Below are positions 17,172-27,868 of a stretch of 64,000 nt of DNA, piece after piece. This stretch comes from Terriglobia bacterium (GTDB lineage Bacteria; Acidobacteriota; Terriglobia; Acidiferrales; UBA7541). Below the pieces are notes generated by a model. The model searched no databases, had not been told where the DNA came from, and saw only the letters and a list, made by a program, of their open reading frames with translations. The position numbers and the translations under genes were made by a program. The stretch covers positions 1-64,000 of the forward strand of contig JAIQFB010000007.1 in NCBI GenBank assembly GCA_020073485.1, in the 5' to 3' direction. Within the stretch, counting starts at the first letter, position 1, and every line of letters starts with the position of its first letter.

Positions 17172-18371
17172 ATGACGCTGCTCTACATTTTCTATTTTCT
17201 GATCGTCGAGCAGATTCTGCAGAGCCTTTACAATTTGTGGGACGGACTACGCTGGCTGCACCTGGCGCAGCGCCGCGCCGGAAGCCACTCCGGGTTTTAC
17301 GCGCCGCGCGTGGCCTTGTTTTGCCCGCTCAAGGGCGCCGAGCCCGGGCTGGAACTCAATCTGGCGGCCCTCGCGGGCTTTGATTATTCCAACTACGAAG
17401 TATTCTTCACCATGGCCAGCGTCGAAGACCCGGCGCGCAAGATCGTCGAGCGCATCGCCAGCGGCACCAAACGCAAAATTCACACGGTGATTGCCGGACG
17501 GCCCGACGGCTGCGGCGAAAAAGTGAATAATCTTCGTGCGGCAGTGCACCAGGCCGCCGAGGGATTTGATGTTTTCGTGTTCGCCGATTCCGATGGACGC
17601 CCCAGCCGCAGCTGGCTGGCCAAAATCGTCGCCCCGCTCGCCGACGCCAACCTCGGCGCGGTCACCACGTTTCGCTGGCTCTTCCCGCAGACCGGCGGCC
17701 TCTGGAGCGCGCTGGCCTCGGCCTGGAACGCCCCGGCCGCCACCTTTCTCGGCGAGCATCAGCACAATTTTTGCTGGGGCGGCGGCACGGCGATTCGCCG
17801 GGAGCGCTTCGAGCAAGCCAATGTGATTGAATTCTGGAACGGATCGGTCAGCGACGACCTCTCCATGACGCACGCGCTGCGCCAGGCCGGGCTGCCCATT
17901 CAGTTTGCGCCCGAGTGCCTGGTGCCCGCGCCGTTCGATTGCGACGCCGCCGGGTTGCTCGAGTTCACCAATCGCCAGATCGTCATCACGCGCGTGTACG
18001 AATCGAGGTTGTGGTCCATGGGCGGCCTCGGGCACGCTCTGTACTGCGGCTCCGTGCTGCTTGGCATCGGATTGTATTTCGGCAATTTGATCACCGGCGC
18101 CCCTGCGGTTCAATTGCTGCTGCTCGCGGCGGTGCCGCCCGTGCTATCGATGGCGCGCGGCGTGCTGCGCCTGGCGGCCGTGATGGAACTTCTGCCGGAG
18201 TGGAAATCGAAGCTGCTGGCCGATGGCTGGATCTGGACGTTCCTGGCGGCGGTCGTGCCGTTTCTGGCTTTGTGGAACACGATCGTTGCGTTGTTCACCA
18301 GGCAAATTCGCTGGCGCGGCATGCGCTACGAACTTCTCTCCCCGGGACAAACCAAAATCCTCCCGCGCTGA
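17172..18371 (+). CDS. Membrane glycosyltransferase, GT2/GT21 (ceramide glucosyltransferase-like)
   Basis: A 399-residue inner-membrane glycosyltransferase. There is one N-terminal membrane segment (about 2-18), a GT-A domain with VFVFADSDGRPSRSWL (nucleotide-sugar/metal DSD, about 139-141), GGTAIRRE, a catalytic SDDLSMTHALR, and the C-terminal acceptor motif RQIRWRG. Three or more membrane segments lie between about 285 and 375. This layout matches GT21, whose bacterial members include HpnI of hopanoid synthesis and glycolipid enzymes. No hpn genes are near, so the lipid acceptor remains open. It is transcribed divergently from the ybjQ-like gene. Confidence 0.85.
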   Translation: MTLLYIFYFLIVEQILQSLYNLWDGLRWLHLAQRRAGSHSGFYAPRVALFCPLKGAEPGLELNLAALAGFDYSNYEVFFTMASVEDPARKIVERIASGTKRKIHTVIAGRPDGCGEKVNNLRAAVHQAAEGFDVFVFADSDGRPSRSWLAKIVAPLADANLGAVTTFRWLFPQTGGLWSALASAWNAPAATFLGEHQHNFCWGGGTAIRRERFEQANVIEFWNGSVSDDLSMTHALRQAGLPIQFAPECLVPAPFDCDAAGLLEFTNRQIVITRVYESRLWSMGGLGHALYCGSVLLGIGLYFGNLITGAPAVQLLLLAAVPPVLSMARGVLRLAAVMELLPEWKSKLLADGWIWTFLAAVVPFLALWNTIVALFTRQIRWRGMRYELLSPGQTKILPR

Positions 18372-18494
18372 GGAATGCCCCAGTAACTTTCTTATCGGAC
18401 TTGCGGTTTTCGCCCCGGGGACCGATCACGGTTATTTTTGCGACGTCGGATCTTTCCTGGTCCATAATGAGGAAAGGTTTTTCAATGAGGATCG

Positions 18495-19118
18495 GTGATT
18501 GGCGTGGATGCGCAGGCTCACTGGGAGAGGATCTACTCGGAGAAAGCTCCGAATCAAGTCAGCTGGTACCGTCCGCATCTTGAGACCTCGCTCGCGCTTA
18601 TCGAACAATGCGCCTCTGCACGCTCCTCATCCATTATCGATGTCGGCGGGGGAGAATCCACTCTGGTCGACGATCTTCTCGCTCACGGATACGAGGACAT
18701 CACGGTTCTGGATATTTCGCAAACTGCCATCGACGCGAACAGGAAACGATTGGGTAGAGCCTCTGAGAGCGTCCGTTGGCTCGTTGGGGACATTACGCAG
18801 ATCGCGCTGGAACCCTCTGCTTACGATGTGTGGCATGACCGCGCCGTCTTTCATTTTCTCACTGCCCCAGGTGACCGTGCCACTTACGTCCGCCAGGCCG
18901 CCCGCGCCGTGAAGCAGGGAGGCCATGTGATCATTGCCGCCTTTGGACCCGAAGGCCCCGCAAAATGCAGTGGTCTGGAAGTTGTCCGCTATGACGCCGA
19001 GTCTCTGCAGCGGGAATTTGGCGTAAAGTTCCGGTTGTTGAGCAGTTCGATCGAATTGCACCGGACCCCGTTTGGGACAGTCCAGCAGTTTGTCTACTGT
19101 TGTTTTAAAGTTGATTAA
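18495..19118 (+). CDS. Class I SAM-dependent methyltransferase
   Basis: A 207-residue methyltransferase with a GTG start preceded by ATGAGGATCG. It has HWERIYSEKAPNQVSWYRPHLE, the SAM site IIDVGGGESTLVDDLL (about 48-63), the acidic adenosine-ribose residue in DITVLDISQTAI, WLVGDIT, and VWHDRAVFHFLT as the post-II motif. The 'W...Y....P...SWY...' start is typical of a widespread small methyltransferase family of unknown substrate, sometimes linked to thiol or metalloid methylation. The VWHDRA motif is a hallmark of that group. Confidence 0.85.
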   Translation: MIGVDAQAHWERIYSEKAPNQVSWYRPHLETSLALIEQCASARSSSIIDVGGGESTLVDDLLAHGYEDITVLDISQTAIDANRKRLGRASESVRWLVGDITQIALEPSAYDVWHDRAVFHFLTAPGDRATYVRQAARAVKQGGHVIIAAFGPEGPAKCSGLEVVRYDAESLQREFGVKFRLLSSSIELHRTPFGTVQQFVYCCFKVD

Positions 19119-19204
19119 ATCAACTACCCGATCCCTCCGCTCTTCCGCAGGCAGTCCACAATCAAAAAGTAGCTGGCGCGAGAATGGAAGTCTCGGCATT
19201 CATC

Positions 19205-19990
19205 TTACCCGCCCGACAAAAACGGAAAATGAGCCGAGGCGGCCATGAAGAAGATCAGCGGAAAGGTCAGCCAGAAATTAATGTGCATGGTCAGCGTGGC
19301 CATGCGCGTTAGATTTTCCGCTTCGGGCGGCATGGGTGTCCCGTTTTCGGCCGCCGCGCGAGTCCACGCAATCAGCCGCTTCTGGCATCGCCAGGCAATT
19401 CCCCAGACGTTAAAAAATAAAATGGTGCCCAGCCCTCCGCCGATGGCGATGCACAGCGTGCGGTTGCTCGCCCCCGGCTGCGCCAGCAGCGATACCACCA
19501 GCCACGAAGTCGCCGTCATCACGAACGCCACCAGCGCCCCGGTCACGAATTTATTTCCCAACGCGCCCCCGGCCCGGATCAGGGCCATCTCCACGGCAAA
19601 CGCCGCCAGCCAGCAGACTAGCCAGATCCCGATCCACCCGGCCCAGGCATGAGGCTTCCCGGCGTTCACCGCATCGGTCTGGGCCAGGATCATGAAGTAG
19701 CGGAATCCGGCGAGCCACGCCGCCACCGAACTCCACCGCAGCCACCACAAACCCCGCCCCGCCAGCTTCGGGAAAACCTTGGCGCGCGTCGCCGGATCCA
19801 GCGATTTCAGCGTCGGCGCCACCACCAGCAAAAAGAAAAACAGGAACCCGACCCAAATAATCGCCGAGACGATATGAATCCAACGCAGGCTGATCTGCTC
19901 GAATCCCGCGGGTCCCCCGGAAAACATCACATCCAATTTCCACAGGGTCGCCCAAACCGCCCAATGTGTGGCCCCAGCCGTTGTAAGCAT
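19205..19990 (-). CDS. PuuD-like membrane protein (urate oxidase N-terminal family)
   Basis: A 261-residue integral membrane protein with about six to eight transmembrane segments. The ATG at 19990 follows AGGGGGAAAAATT; the upstream extension is unlikely. SLRWIHIVSAIIWVGFLFFFLLVVAP carries a conserved His-rich helix start, and LGTILFFNVWGIAWRCQKRLI is typical of the Urate_ox_N (PF06181) family. Full-length PuuD, which hydroxylates urate, carries a C-terminal cytochrome c domain that is absent here. The electron acceptor and even urate specificity are therefore uncertain. Confidence 0.72.
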   Translation of the reverse strand: MLTTAGATHWAVWATLWKLDVMFSGGPAGFEQISLRWIHIVSAIIWVGFLFFFLLVVAPTLKSLDPATRAKVFPKLAGRGLWWLRWSSVAAWLAGFRYFMILAQTDAVNAGKPHAWAGWIGIWLVCWLAAFAVEMALIRAGGALGNKFVTGALVAFVMTATSWLVVSLLAQPGASNRTLCIAIGGGLGTILFFNVWGIAWRCQKRLIAWTRAAAENGTPMPPEAENLTRMATLTMHINFWLTFPLIFFMAASAHFPFLSGG

Positions 19991-20473
19991 AATTTTTCCC
20001 CCTGTAGCCGCCTTCCCGCCGCTGCATTCTATGTCATCCCCGGCCGAATTTCGAAAACTCACGGGTCGCAGCCGTGAAAATTTTGCGAGGGCATGGAAAT
20101 CATTACCAAATTTGCTAACCGGGATCCACCTCGGACGGCGTCAACTCCTTCCGATTGTGTGCAGGAAGATTTGCATGCAGATGGTTATCAGCTTGCATGG
20201 CTCAAATGTCACTTTGAAACTAATACCGGAGGATTCATCGGGTCGAATACCGAAGTTTGTCTGCGTCCTGGACGACGCCACGCACAACGGCCCTCTCACG
20301 CTGGTACCCTCTCCCTGCTCGCCGGCCGGCATCTCTCGGATGTTCAAACTAACTTGGACTCATTGGCAACATGTAGGATGAATCGCCGTTCGGTGAAAAA
20401 TTAGTCTGCACCCCGGCACGGACTGAAAACTGTGAGGTCTATCCTGATACGAAGAAAGAAATCATCCGTGGCT
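19991..20473. other. Intergenic region upstream of the LuxR-type regulator
   Basis: Overlapping small ORFs on both strands between 20093 and 20404 have no domain features, no Shine-Dalgarno sites and atypical composition, so I treat the stretch as non-coding. Confidence 0.4.
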
Positions 20474-21106
20474 ATGACCCATTCCACCTCTTCCATGCAA
20501 CCTCAAAGCTTTGTCTTTTGCGAACGTTGTTCCGGCGCCGTGCGATTTCGAGTGGACGCGGAATCCGACGGCAGCCTCCCGGTCGAAAAAGTCGCTGGCA
20601 TGCTTGCCATGCATTGTCTGGTGCGCGGCCAGTCCCCCGAGGACTACGAACTGATGGTGGTAACGCGGCAATCCCTGCTCCTTCAGGTCGCCGATCGCGC
20701 CAAGCAACTTCTGGAAGCAGGGCGCGCCCTGGGAGCGGGAGTGAAAGTCAGCCGCCGCGAGCAGGAAGTGCTCGACGGCATTCTCCAGCACCACACCAAC
20801 AAGGAAATCGCAAAACGCCTGAACGTGTCCGAACGCACCGTGAAATTTCACGTCTCGTCCTTGCTGGCAAAGTTCGGCGTAAACGACCGCATGGCGCTGA
20901 CCCGCGAAGTCCAACTGGGCCGCACGCCATCCAATTACCAATCCGCGAATCCTGTAACGCAAACTCTCTTCGGGTATCCCGTTCCACCGGCGGCCGTCGA
21001 TGCGCTGAGCTCAAAGGACCCCGCACCGGCCGAGAGTCCCAAGCCGGCTCCCAAGGAACGCACCCGCGTGCTCCCGATGTTTCGAAGCGAGCGCTTCGCC
21101 ACTTGA
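20474..21106 (+). CDS. LuxR/GerE-type helix-turn-helix regulator
   Basis: A 210-residue protein. The C-terminal half has a complete GerE helix-turn-helix (about residues 95-150: VSRREQEVLDGILQHHTNKEIAKRLNVSERTVKFHVSSLLAKFGVNDRMAL). The N-terminal part has CERCSGAVRFRV, a lone CxxC, but no response-regulator receiver domain. Activation therefore does not depend on a standard phospho-acceptor aspartate. A Pro/Lys-rich tail follows. The start is uncertain between GTG 20432, ATG 20474 and ATG 20495, none with a strong Shine-Dalgarno site. Confidence 0.85.
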   Translation: MTHSTSSMQPQSFVFCERCSGAVRFRVDAESDGSLPVEKVAGMLAMHCLVRGQSPEDYELMVVTRQSLLLQVADRAKQLLEAGRALGAGVKVSRREQEVLDGILQHHTNKEIAKRLNVSERTVKFHVSSLLAKFGVNDRMALTREVQLGRTPSNYQSANPVTQTLFGYPVPPAAVDALSSKDPAPAESPKPAPKERTRVLPMFRSERFAT

Positions 21107-21121
21107 GTGGAGCGTCTTCGT

Positions 21122-21168
21122 AAAAAGAACGGCCCGTCCGGACTTTGTCCGGACGGGCCGTTCTTTTT
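21122..21168. terminator. Perfect bidirectional terminator
   Basis: A 22-base-pair perfect inverted repeat (AAAAAGAACGGCCCGTCCGG... and its complement) with a TTT loop lies between the convergent regulator and superoxide dismutase genes. A-tract on one side and T-tract on the other let it stop transcription in both directions. Confidence 0.92.
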
Positions 21169-21186
21169 TATTCTTCTAGGCGCGAT

Positions 21187-21834
21187 TTACTTTGCCGCGG
21201 CGTAATTGCCGGCGACTTCGTTCCAGTTGACCACGTTCCACCACGCTTCGATGTAGTCCGGGCGCCGGTTCTGATATTTCAGGTAGTAGGCATGTTCCCA
21301 GACGTCCAGTCCCATCACGGCCTTTCCGCCGGCCATCAGCGGATTATCCTGATTGGGCGTGGATTCGATGGCCAGTTTGCCATCCTTGACCACCAGCCAG
21401 GCCCAGCCCGATCCGAACCGGCCCACGCCGGCAGCCGCGAATTTGGTTTTGAAGTCGGCAAAGGAGCCGAATGCGGATTTAATCGCATCGGCCAGCGCGC
21501 CCGTGGGCTCGCCGCCTCCGCCCTTCTTCATCAGTTTCCAGAACATCGAGTGATTCCAGTGGCCGCCGCCGTTGTTCCGCACGGCCGTGCGAATCGATTC
21601 CGGCACGCGATCCAGGCTCTTGAGCAATTGATCGATCGAAAGCGCCTGAAGCTCGGCTTGTCCTTCGAGCGCCTTATTCAGGTTGGTGACATAGGCGTTG
21701 TGGTGTTTGCCGTGATGGATTTCCATGGTCATCTTGTCGATATAGGGCTCGAGCGCATCGAATGCGTACGGGAGCGGTGGAAGAACGTGGGCCAAGGGAC
21801 CCTCCTTTTGTGATGTTGCAGCCTGCTGTGACAT
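21187..21834 (-). CDS. Superoxide dismutase, Fe/Mn family (Mn-type signature)
   Basis: A 215-residue enzyme that dismutates superoxide. Metal ligands are visible: first His in [15 protein letters not shown], second in [10 protein letters not shown], then Asp and His in [11 protein letters not shown]. The residues around [10 protein letters not shown] and [21 protein letters not shown] favour the manganese type. A short N-terminal extension ([14 protein letters not shown]) is not a signal peptide, so it is cytoplasmic. The start follows TAGGGAGGTAACC. Confidence 0.95.
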   Translation of the reverse strand: MSQQAATSQKEGPLAHVLPPLPYAFDALEPYIDKMTMEIHHGKHHNAYVTNLNKALEGQAELQALSIDQLLKSLDRVPESIRTAVRNNGGGHWNHSMFWKLMKKGGGGEPTGALADAIKSAFGSFADFKTKFAAAGVGRFGSGWAWLVVKDGKLAIESTPNQDNPLMAGGKAVMGLDVWEHAYYLKYQNRRPDYIEAWWNVVNWNEVAGNYAAAK

Positions 21835-21891
21835 GGTTACCTCCCTACAATAGACATGGATAATAGCTCAGTGTCACTGGGCGCATGCATT

Positions 21892-23049
21892 TTATCTCCG
21901 ACCGCCCGGTGGCACAACTCGCCCCGGCGGCGCTTGTGGAAGACTCGCGGAGAATCCCAGGCGTTCGAGCGCCCATCGTGCGTGCTCGGCGAGAATATCA
22001 TCCCCCAAGCTGGCTAAGTAGGAAAGCCTCTCACGGATCTCCGCGAAGCGCGGCCCGCCCGGCCGAATCCCCGAATTCCCGATCGCGACGCACGCGTTGC
22101 GCATCAGCCCGCGCCACTTCGTGCGCTTGACGGGGCTCCCGCGAAACAATTCGCGAAATTCTTCTTCGCCCAGCGAAACCAGCCATTCCAGCTCGGGCGA
22201 GAAAAGCGATTTTTCCCGAAATTGGCGGGGCTGAAAATCCGGCAGCGGAGTCTCCGGCGCGCGCCGGTTCCATGGGCAAACGTCCTGGCAGATATCGCAC
22301 CCGAACACATGCCGCCCCATCGGCTCGCGCAATTCGGCCGGAATCGCGCCGCGCAATTCAATCGTCAGGTAGGAAATGCACCGCCGCGCGTCCAGCACGT
22401 ACGGTTCGACGATCGCGCCTGTCGGGCACGCGTCAATGCACAGGCTGCAGTTTCCGCACATGTCCGGCGCGGGAGATTCTGCGGGCCCAAGAGAAGCCGC
22501 CAAATCGAGTGTGGTCACGATGACGCCCAGAAACAGCCACGAGCCCAACTCTTCATGGATCAGGCATGTATTCTTCGCGAGCCAGCCGAGACCCGCGTAT
22601 TTCGCCGCAACGCGCTCAACGATCGGCCCGGTGTCCACATACGCGCGTGCTTCAAACGGCTCGGGAAATTCCCCGCGCAAATGCAGGATCAACTCCTCGA
22701 GTTTTTCGCCCAGCACGTCGTGGTAATCGTCGCCCCAGCCGTACCGGGAAATCCATCCCCGCGGACCGGATGCATCGCTTCGTGGATCGGATAGTTCGGT
22801 GGATTTCGGAAGCGCCGTATTGTAATTGAGCGCGCAGACAATCACGCTGCGCGCGCCCCGCATCGTCAGCGACGGCGATCGCCGCCGCGGATCCCGCAAA
22901 TAGCGCATCTCGCCCGCATACCCGCGCCCCAGCCACTCCTCCAGATGCGCCAGTTCCGGGAATTCCTCGGCCCGCGCAACGCCGCAGAGATCGAATCCTG
23001 CGGCGCGCGCCATTTCCATGGTTCGTGCAGTGCTTTTCGCGCCGCTCAT
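21892..23049 (-). CDS. queG: tRNA epoxyqueuosine(34) reductase
   Basis: QueG reduces epoxyqueuosine to queuosine in the wobble position of tRNAs, the last step of the pathway, using cobalamin and two [4Fe-4S] clusters. The ATG at 23049 follows CGGGAGAATGAAACT. Of 385 residues, the N-terminal cobalamin-binding region ends with YVDTGPIVERVAAKYAGLGWLAKNTCLI. The clusters are in CGNCSLCIDACPTGA and HVFGCDICQDVCPWN, followed by the HEAT-like tail LMRNACVAIGNSG. The C-terminal Pro/Gly/Arg-rich tail is unusual but harmless-looking. No other queuosine genes are seen nearby. Confidence 0.95.
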   Translation of the reverse strand: MSGAKSTARTMEMARAAGFDLCGVARAEEFPELAHLEEWLGRGYAGEMRYLRDPRRRSPSLTMRGARSVIVCALNYNTALPKSTELSDPRSDASGPRGWISRYGWGDDYHDVLGEKLEELILHLRGEFPEPFEARAYVDTGPIVERVAAKYAGLGWLAKNTCLIHEELGSWLFLGVIVTTLDLAASLGPAESPAPDMCGNCSLCIDACPTGAIVEPYVLDARRCISYLTIELRGAIPAELREPMGRHVFGCDICQDVCPWNRRAPETPLPDFQPRQFREKSLFSPELEWLVSLGEEEFRELFRGSPVKRTKWRGLMRNACVAIGNSGIRPGGPRFAEIRERLSYLASLGDDILAEHARWALERLGFSASLPQAPPGRVVPPGGRR

Positions 23050-23211
23050 AGTTTCATTCTCCCGCACGCACCCATCGTTTGCGAACTCGGAGAGCTTTGT
23101 GAAGCGTCCGCCTTTTTCCCTAGCGGTGTGACACTTCGCTGGAACCCCACTTTGCCCTTTCGCCGCGTAATGCTGGTTCCATTCGCGTTCCGCTGATACA
23201 ATACCCGGCCA

Positions 23212-24336
23212 GTGAGCGATTGGCGACAAATTCAGGCCCGCATCCGCAAAGCTCGAACCAGCGCGGATCCTCCAGGTCAACTTGCTGCGTTATACGAACG
23301 CACGCGCGACGCCATGGTCGCGTTTGAACTGGCGCAAATTCATGAAAAGGCCGGCGTGATTTCCGACGCCGTGCGATGGTACACGGCCGCCGCCGAACGC
23401 TTCCGCCGCGCTCAATGGAAGCAAAAGGCCGAGGAAGCCCTCACCCGTTTGGGTGCGCCCATCCCGGCCGCTCTTCCCGCTACAACAGCCGCGATTTCCG
23501 AAAGTGAAACGCCGGCTGACTCCGCGGCTCATACGGAGCCCATCATCGCGGAATTTTCTGGAGACCAAGTGACCGAAGAAGGTGACGAAATCGACGGAGG
23601 CCAGCAGGAATCCGTTTTCGAACAGCCCGCGGCAGCCGCTGCCGCATCGCCACAAGTCGCACCGGGCGAACCCGGACGCCGCCGCAAGCGCCGCGGCCGC
23701 CGTGGCGGCCGTGGCCGCAACAAAGGCGCGCGCGCGGGCGGCGCAAACGCCGCAACGCCAGCTCCGCTCCCTCAACCCGTTCCACCCTCCGCGTTTGACC
23801 GCGCCGCCGAACCCCGCTCGTTCCCGGCCGCGCGCGTCCATGCGCCCGAGGAATTTTCCCGGCCGCGCGCGCAGGAAACCGAATCGCTTCGCGCCGCCGA
23901 GCCCGCCGTGCCGGCTTCCGCGTTTCAAGTGCGCGCGCGTTCCGGCGACCCGGCGCTCTCTTCGCGCATGGTCCAGCTGGAATCGCAATTGCGCCGCATG
24001 CTCGCGTGCGCCGTGCATTCGGTCGATCTGGCCGACGAGGCCCCCGCGGGCCCCGGCGTTTTCCTGATCACCGATACCGACCAGACCACCTATTACTATG
24101 TCGAGGCCTGCCAGACGCTGCGCGTCGGGATCGGCAACTTGCTGCGCAGCGGGCGCGGCAGCCGCGAAGGCGCCGACCTGAAAGGCAAGCTCGCCGACCA
24201 TCTGGGCATCAACGAAGCGCGCGTGGGAAAATATCTGAAGGATCACTGCGTGGTCCGCTGGCTGCAACTCGACGAAGGCGCTCCGCTGCTTGCACATTTT
24301 TCCGTCGCTGTCCTTCGCCCCATCGCCAACGAATAA
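23212..24336 (+). CDS. Basic, partly disordered protein of unknown function with a GIY-YIG-like C-terminus
   Basis: A 374-residue protein with a GTG start, divergent from queG. The N-terminus (about 1-85) is helical and TPR-like (AALYERTRDAMVAFELAQIHEKAGVISDAVRWYTAAAERF). Residues about 90-245 are Ala/Pro/Glu-rich and disordered, with a highly basic patch GRRRKRRGRRGGRGRNKGAR at about 155-175 that should bind nucleic acid. The C-terminal ~100 residues (FLITDTDQTTYYYVEACQTL to the end) carry LLRSGRG, LKGKLADHLGI, KYLKDHCVVRWLQLDEG and a final L..F...VLRPI. The order of these is reminiscent of GIY-YIG domains, but the key GIY/YIG tyrosines are not clear. Function is unknown. Confidence 0.6.
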   Translation: MSDWRQIQARIRKARTSADPPGQLAALYERTRDAMVAFELAQIHEKAGVISDAVRWYTAAAERFRRAQWKQKAEEALTRLGAPIPAALPATTAAISESETPADSAAHTEPIIAEFSGDQVTEEGDEIDGGQQESVFEQPAAAAAASPQVAPGEPGRRRKRRGRRGGRGRNKGARAGGANAATPAPLPQPVPPSAFDRAAEPRSFPAARVHAPEEFSRPRAQETESLRAAEPAVPASAFQVRARSGDPALSSRMVQLESQLRRMLACAVHSVDLADEAPAGPGVFLITDTDQTTYYYVEACQTLRVGIGNLLRSGRGSREGADLKGKLADHLGINEARVGKYLKDHCVVRWLQLDEGAPLLAHFSVAVLRPIANE

Positions 24337-24469
24337 CGCCGGGCGAAGCCTCGGCCGATTTGCCATAGTTCGCCCCTCCTGACGCAGCGCAGGGAATCCA
24401 CGTACATTGCAAATCGTTTGCCCCACCCTCATGGACAATTGCCATCTAGGGTGTCTAAACTGCGCCTAG

Positions 24470-25678
<1,209 letters not shown>

Positions 25679-25784
25679 GTAGGAAAGGCTTCAGCCTGTT
25701 CCTTTTGATATTAGAGCAGTTGTATTCGTTACTCCCACATCCCCTAGCCGCTCGCAAAACCCGACAGGCTGAAGCCTGTCCTAC
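25679..25784. repeat. GTAGGA...TCCTAC double-hairpin repeat
   Basis: GTAGGAAAGGCTTCAGCCTG at the left and CAGGCTGAAGCCTGTCCTAC at the right form inverted ends, and each end can also fold on itself (AGGC-TTCA-GCCT). It begins directly after the pobA TAA and stops 5 bases from the end of the convergent SDR gene. Confidence 0.8.
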
Positions 25785-25789
25785 GTGCA

Positions 25790-26578
25790 TCAACTCAGCG
25801 GCCGCCCGCCATCCACGGGAATAATTCCGCCAGTAGTAAAAGTGAGGTGCTTGACCGCCGCAATTATCGAAGCAGCCACCTCATCCGGCGCGGCAAGCCT
25901 CTTCAGCGGCGTGCGCGCCACCTGTTCCTCCAGCCATTTCTTGTCCATCGACCGGATGAAATCGTTATCGACTACGCCTGGCGAAATCGAAATCACGCGA
26001 ATGCGCGGCGCGAGGGCGCGCGCGAGCGATTTGGTCATGTTGTCGACCGCCGCTTTCGACGCGCAATAAATCACGTTGCTGCCCATGGCGGTCACCGCGG
26101 CGATGGACGAAATATTGATGATCACGGCGCCGCCGGGCTGCTTGCTCTTATCGAGCAGCGGCCGCAGCGCGCGCACGGTCGCGAACGGCCCGCGCACGTT
26201 CGTCGAAAGAATATTTTCGATCAGTTCGTCATCGAGCGAGTCCAGATCGCCGTGCGGCACGAATCGCGTGACCCCCGCGCAATTCACCAGCACGTCGCAC
26301 ACGCCGTAGCGCTTGGCGATTTCCGCGGCCATCGCCGCGAGCGCCGCGCTGTCCGTCACCGGTGCAGCAATTGCGGCATGTCCCTCCCCCGGCAGACTCG
26401 CCGCCAGCGCCTTCGCCTTCTCCGCGGAACGGTTGTAGCCCACCACCACGCGCATGCCCTCGCGCGCCAGCGCTCCGCAGATGATCGTGCCCATGCTTCC
26501 CGCGCCGCCTGTGACCACGGCCACGGGGCGTTCCCCCGAAACGTTTTTCGAGTCCTTCTTCTTGCGCGATGCTCCCAT
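25790..26578 (-). CDS. Short-chain dehydrogenase/reductase, second gene of an HpsN-like operon
   Basis: A 262-residue classical SDR. The NAD(P)-binding site is VAVVTGGAGSMGTIICGAL (about 20-38), then NCAG, the catalytic serine in INISSIAAV, and the YxxxK pair in IYCASKAAVDN. A Lys-rich N-terminal extension precedes the fold. The start is 3 bases after the stop of the HisD-like gene on the same strand, so both are surely co-translated. In sulfonate and sugar-acid pathways such SDRs interconvert a secondary alcohol and ketone next to an HpsN dehydrogenase, but the substrate here is unknown. Confidence 0.88.
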   Translation of the reverse strand: MGASRKKKDSKNVSGERPVAVVTGGAGSMGTIICGALAREGMRVVVGYNRSAEKAKALAASLPGEGHAAIAAPVTDSAALAAMAAEIAKRYGVCDVLVNCAGVTRFVPHGDLDSLDDELIENILSTNVRGPFATVRALRPLLDKSKQPGGAVIINISSIAAVTAMGSNVIYCASKAAVDNMTKSLARALAPRIRVISISPGVVDNDFIRSMDKKWLEEQVARTPLKRLAAPDEVAASIIAAVKHLTFTTGGIIPVDGGRPLS

Positions 26579-26581
26579 GGA

Positions 26582-27868
26582 CTAGGCCACCTTCTTCCCG
26601 TAACGCCGCACGCGCAGGTCGGCCTGCTCCTTGTGCGCCGCAAAACCTTCCAGCGCGCAAAGCCGCGAACAATATGCGCCCACCAGCGCGGCGGCTTCAT
26701 CGGTCAGCACGCGCTGGTACGTACAGGTTTTCAGGAATTTGCCGACCCACAACCCGCCGGTATAGCGCGCCGCCTTCATTGTCGGCAACGTGTGATTGGT
26801 GCCGATGACTTTGTCGCCGTAGGCTACGTTGGTGCGATGCCCCAGAAACAGCGCGCCGAAATTGGTCATGCGCTGCAGGAAATAATCGGGATCCCGAGTC
26901 AGCACCTGCACGTGCTCGGACGCGATGCGGTCGGCCTCGCTGACCATTTCGTCCAGCGTGTCGCACAAAATGATCTCGCCGCAATTCTTCCAGGCTTGCC
27001 GAGCGATTTCCGCAGTCGGCAGCCACGAAAAAAGTTTTTCGATCGCCGCCGGCACATCGGCCGCGAGCTTCGCGGAATTCGTGAGCAGCACGGCAGGGCT
27101 GCCCGGCCCATGCTCCGCCTGGCCGATCAAGTCGACTGCGGCCATCTCGGCGTCGCACGAATCGTCAGCAATAATCAGCGTTTCCGTCGGCCCGGCGAGC
27201 AGGTCGATGCCCACACGCCCGAACAGTTGCCGCTTGGCTTCGGCCACAAACGCGTTGCCCGGCCCCACCAGCATGTCCACCGGCGCGATATTTTCCGTGC
27301 CCAGAGCCATGGCCGCGATCGCCTGCACGCCGCCGAACGCATAGATTTCGTCGGCGCCGCCAAAATACATGGCTGCAACGATGGCGGGATGCGGCTTGCC
27401 GCCAAACGGCGGCGCGCTGGTCACGATGCGCTTCACGCCCGCGGCCTTGGCCGTCACCACGCTCATGTGCGCGGAGGCCACCATCGGATACCGCCCTCCC
27501 GGCACGTAGCAACCGACGCTGTTCACGGGAATATTCTTGTGGCCCAGCACGACCCCAGGAATCGTTTCCACCTCCACGTCGCGCAGCGCGCCGCGCTGCG
27601 CCAGCGCGAAATTCCGGATCTGCGTTTGCGCGAATTTGATGTCTTCGATCGTCGAAGGCGACAGCGAGCGCACGCATTCGGCAATATCGCTCTCCGACAG
27701 GCGAAACGACGCCGGCGACCACTTGTCGAACTTTTCCGAATACTCGCGCACGGCTTTTTCTCCGCGCGCCGATATGTCCGCAAGGATTGCTTCCACGGTG
27801 CTGCGCACCTGCGCGCTGTTTTCGGCCTTCGCCTCGGCGGACTGGCCGGATTTCAGATGACGGATCAT
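26582..27868 (-). CDS. Histidinol dehydrogenase paralog, HpsN-like (sulfopropanediol 3-dehydrogenase type)
   Basis: A 428-residue, zinc-dependent, NAD-linked dehydrogenase of the HisD superfamily, which oxidises a primary alcohol to a carboxylate in two steps. The ATG at 27868 is supported by GGGGGAACGCATC; an upstream TTG is possible. Family marks: [67 protein letters not shown], the metal/catalytic region [13 protein letters not shown], and [13 protein letters not shown]...GGLWVGKF. From memory, these phrases, especially TNHTLPT and [11 protein letters not shown], fit HpsN proteins better than biosynthetic HisD. No other his genes are nearby. Substrate identity is inference. Confidence 0.82.
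   Translation of the reverse strand: MIRHLKSGQSAEAKAENSAQVRSTVEAILADISARGEKAVREYSEKFDKWSPASFRLSESDIAECVRSLSPSTIEDIKFAQTQIRNFALAQRGALRDVEVETIPGVVLGHKNIPVNSVGCYVPGGRYPMVASAHMSVVTAKAAGVKRIVTSAPPFGGKPHPAIVAAMYFGGADEIYAFGGVQAIAAMALGTENIAPVDMLVGPGNAFVAEAKRQLFGRVGIDLLAGPTETLIIADDSCDAEMAAVDLIGQAEHGPGSPAVLLTNSAKLAADVPAAIEKLFSWLPTAEIARQAWKNCGEIILCDTLDEMVSEADRIASEHVQVLTRDPDYFLQRMTNFGALFLGHRTNVAYGDKVIGTNHTLPTMKAARYTGGLWVGKFLKTCTYQRVLTDEAAALVGAYCSRLCALEGFAAHKEQADLRVRRYGKKVA

Noticed and set aside
20093-20404. Small ORF of 103 residues on the plus strand, and an overlapping ORF on the minus strand
   Set aside because: No Shine-Dalgarno site, no domain-like pattern and conflicting strands.
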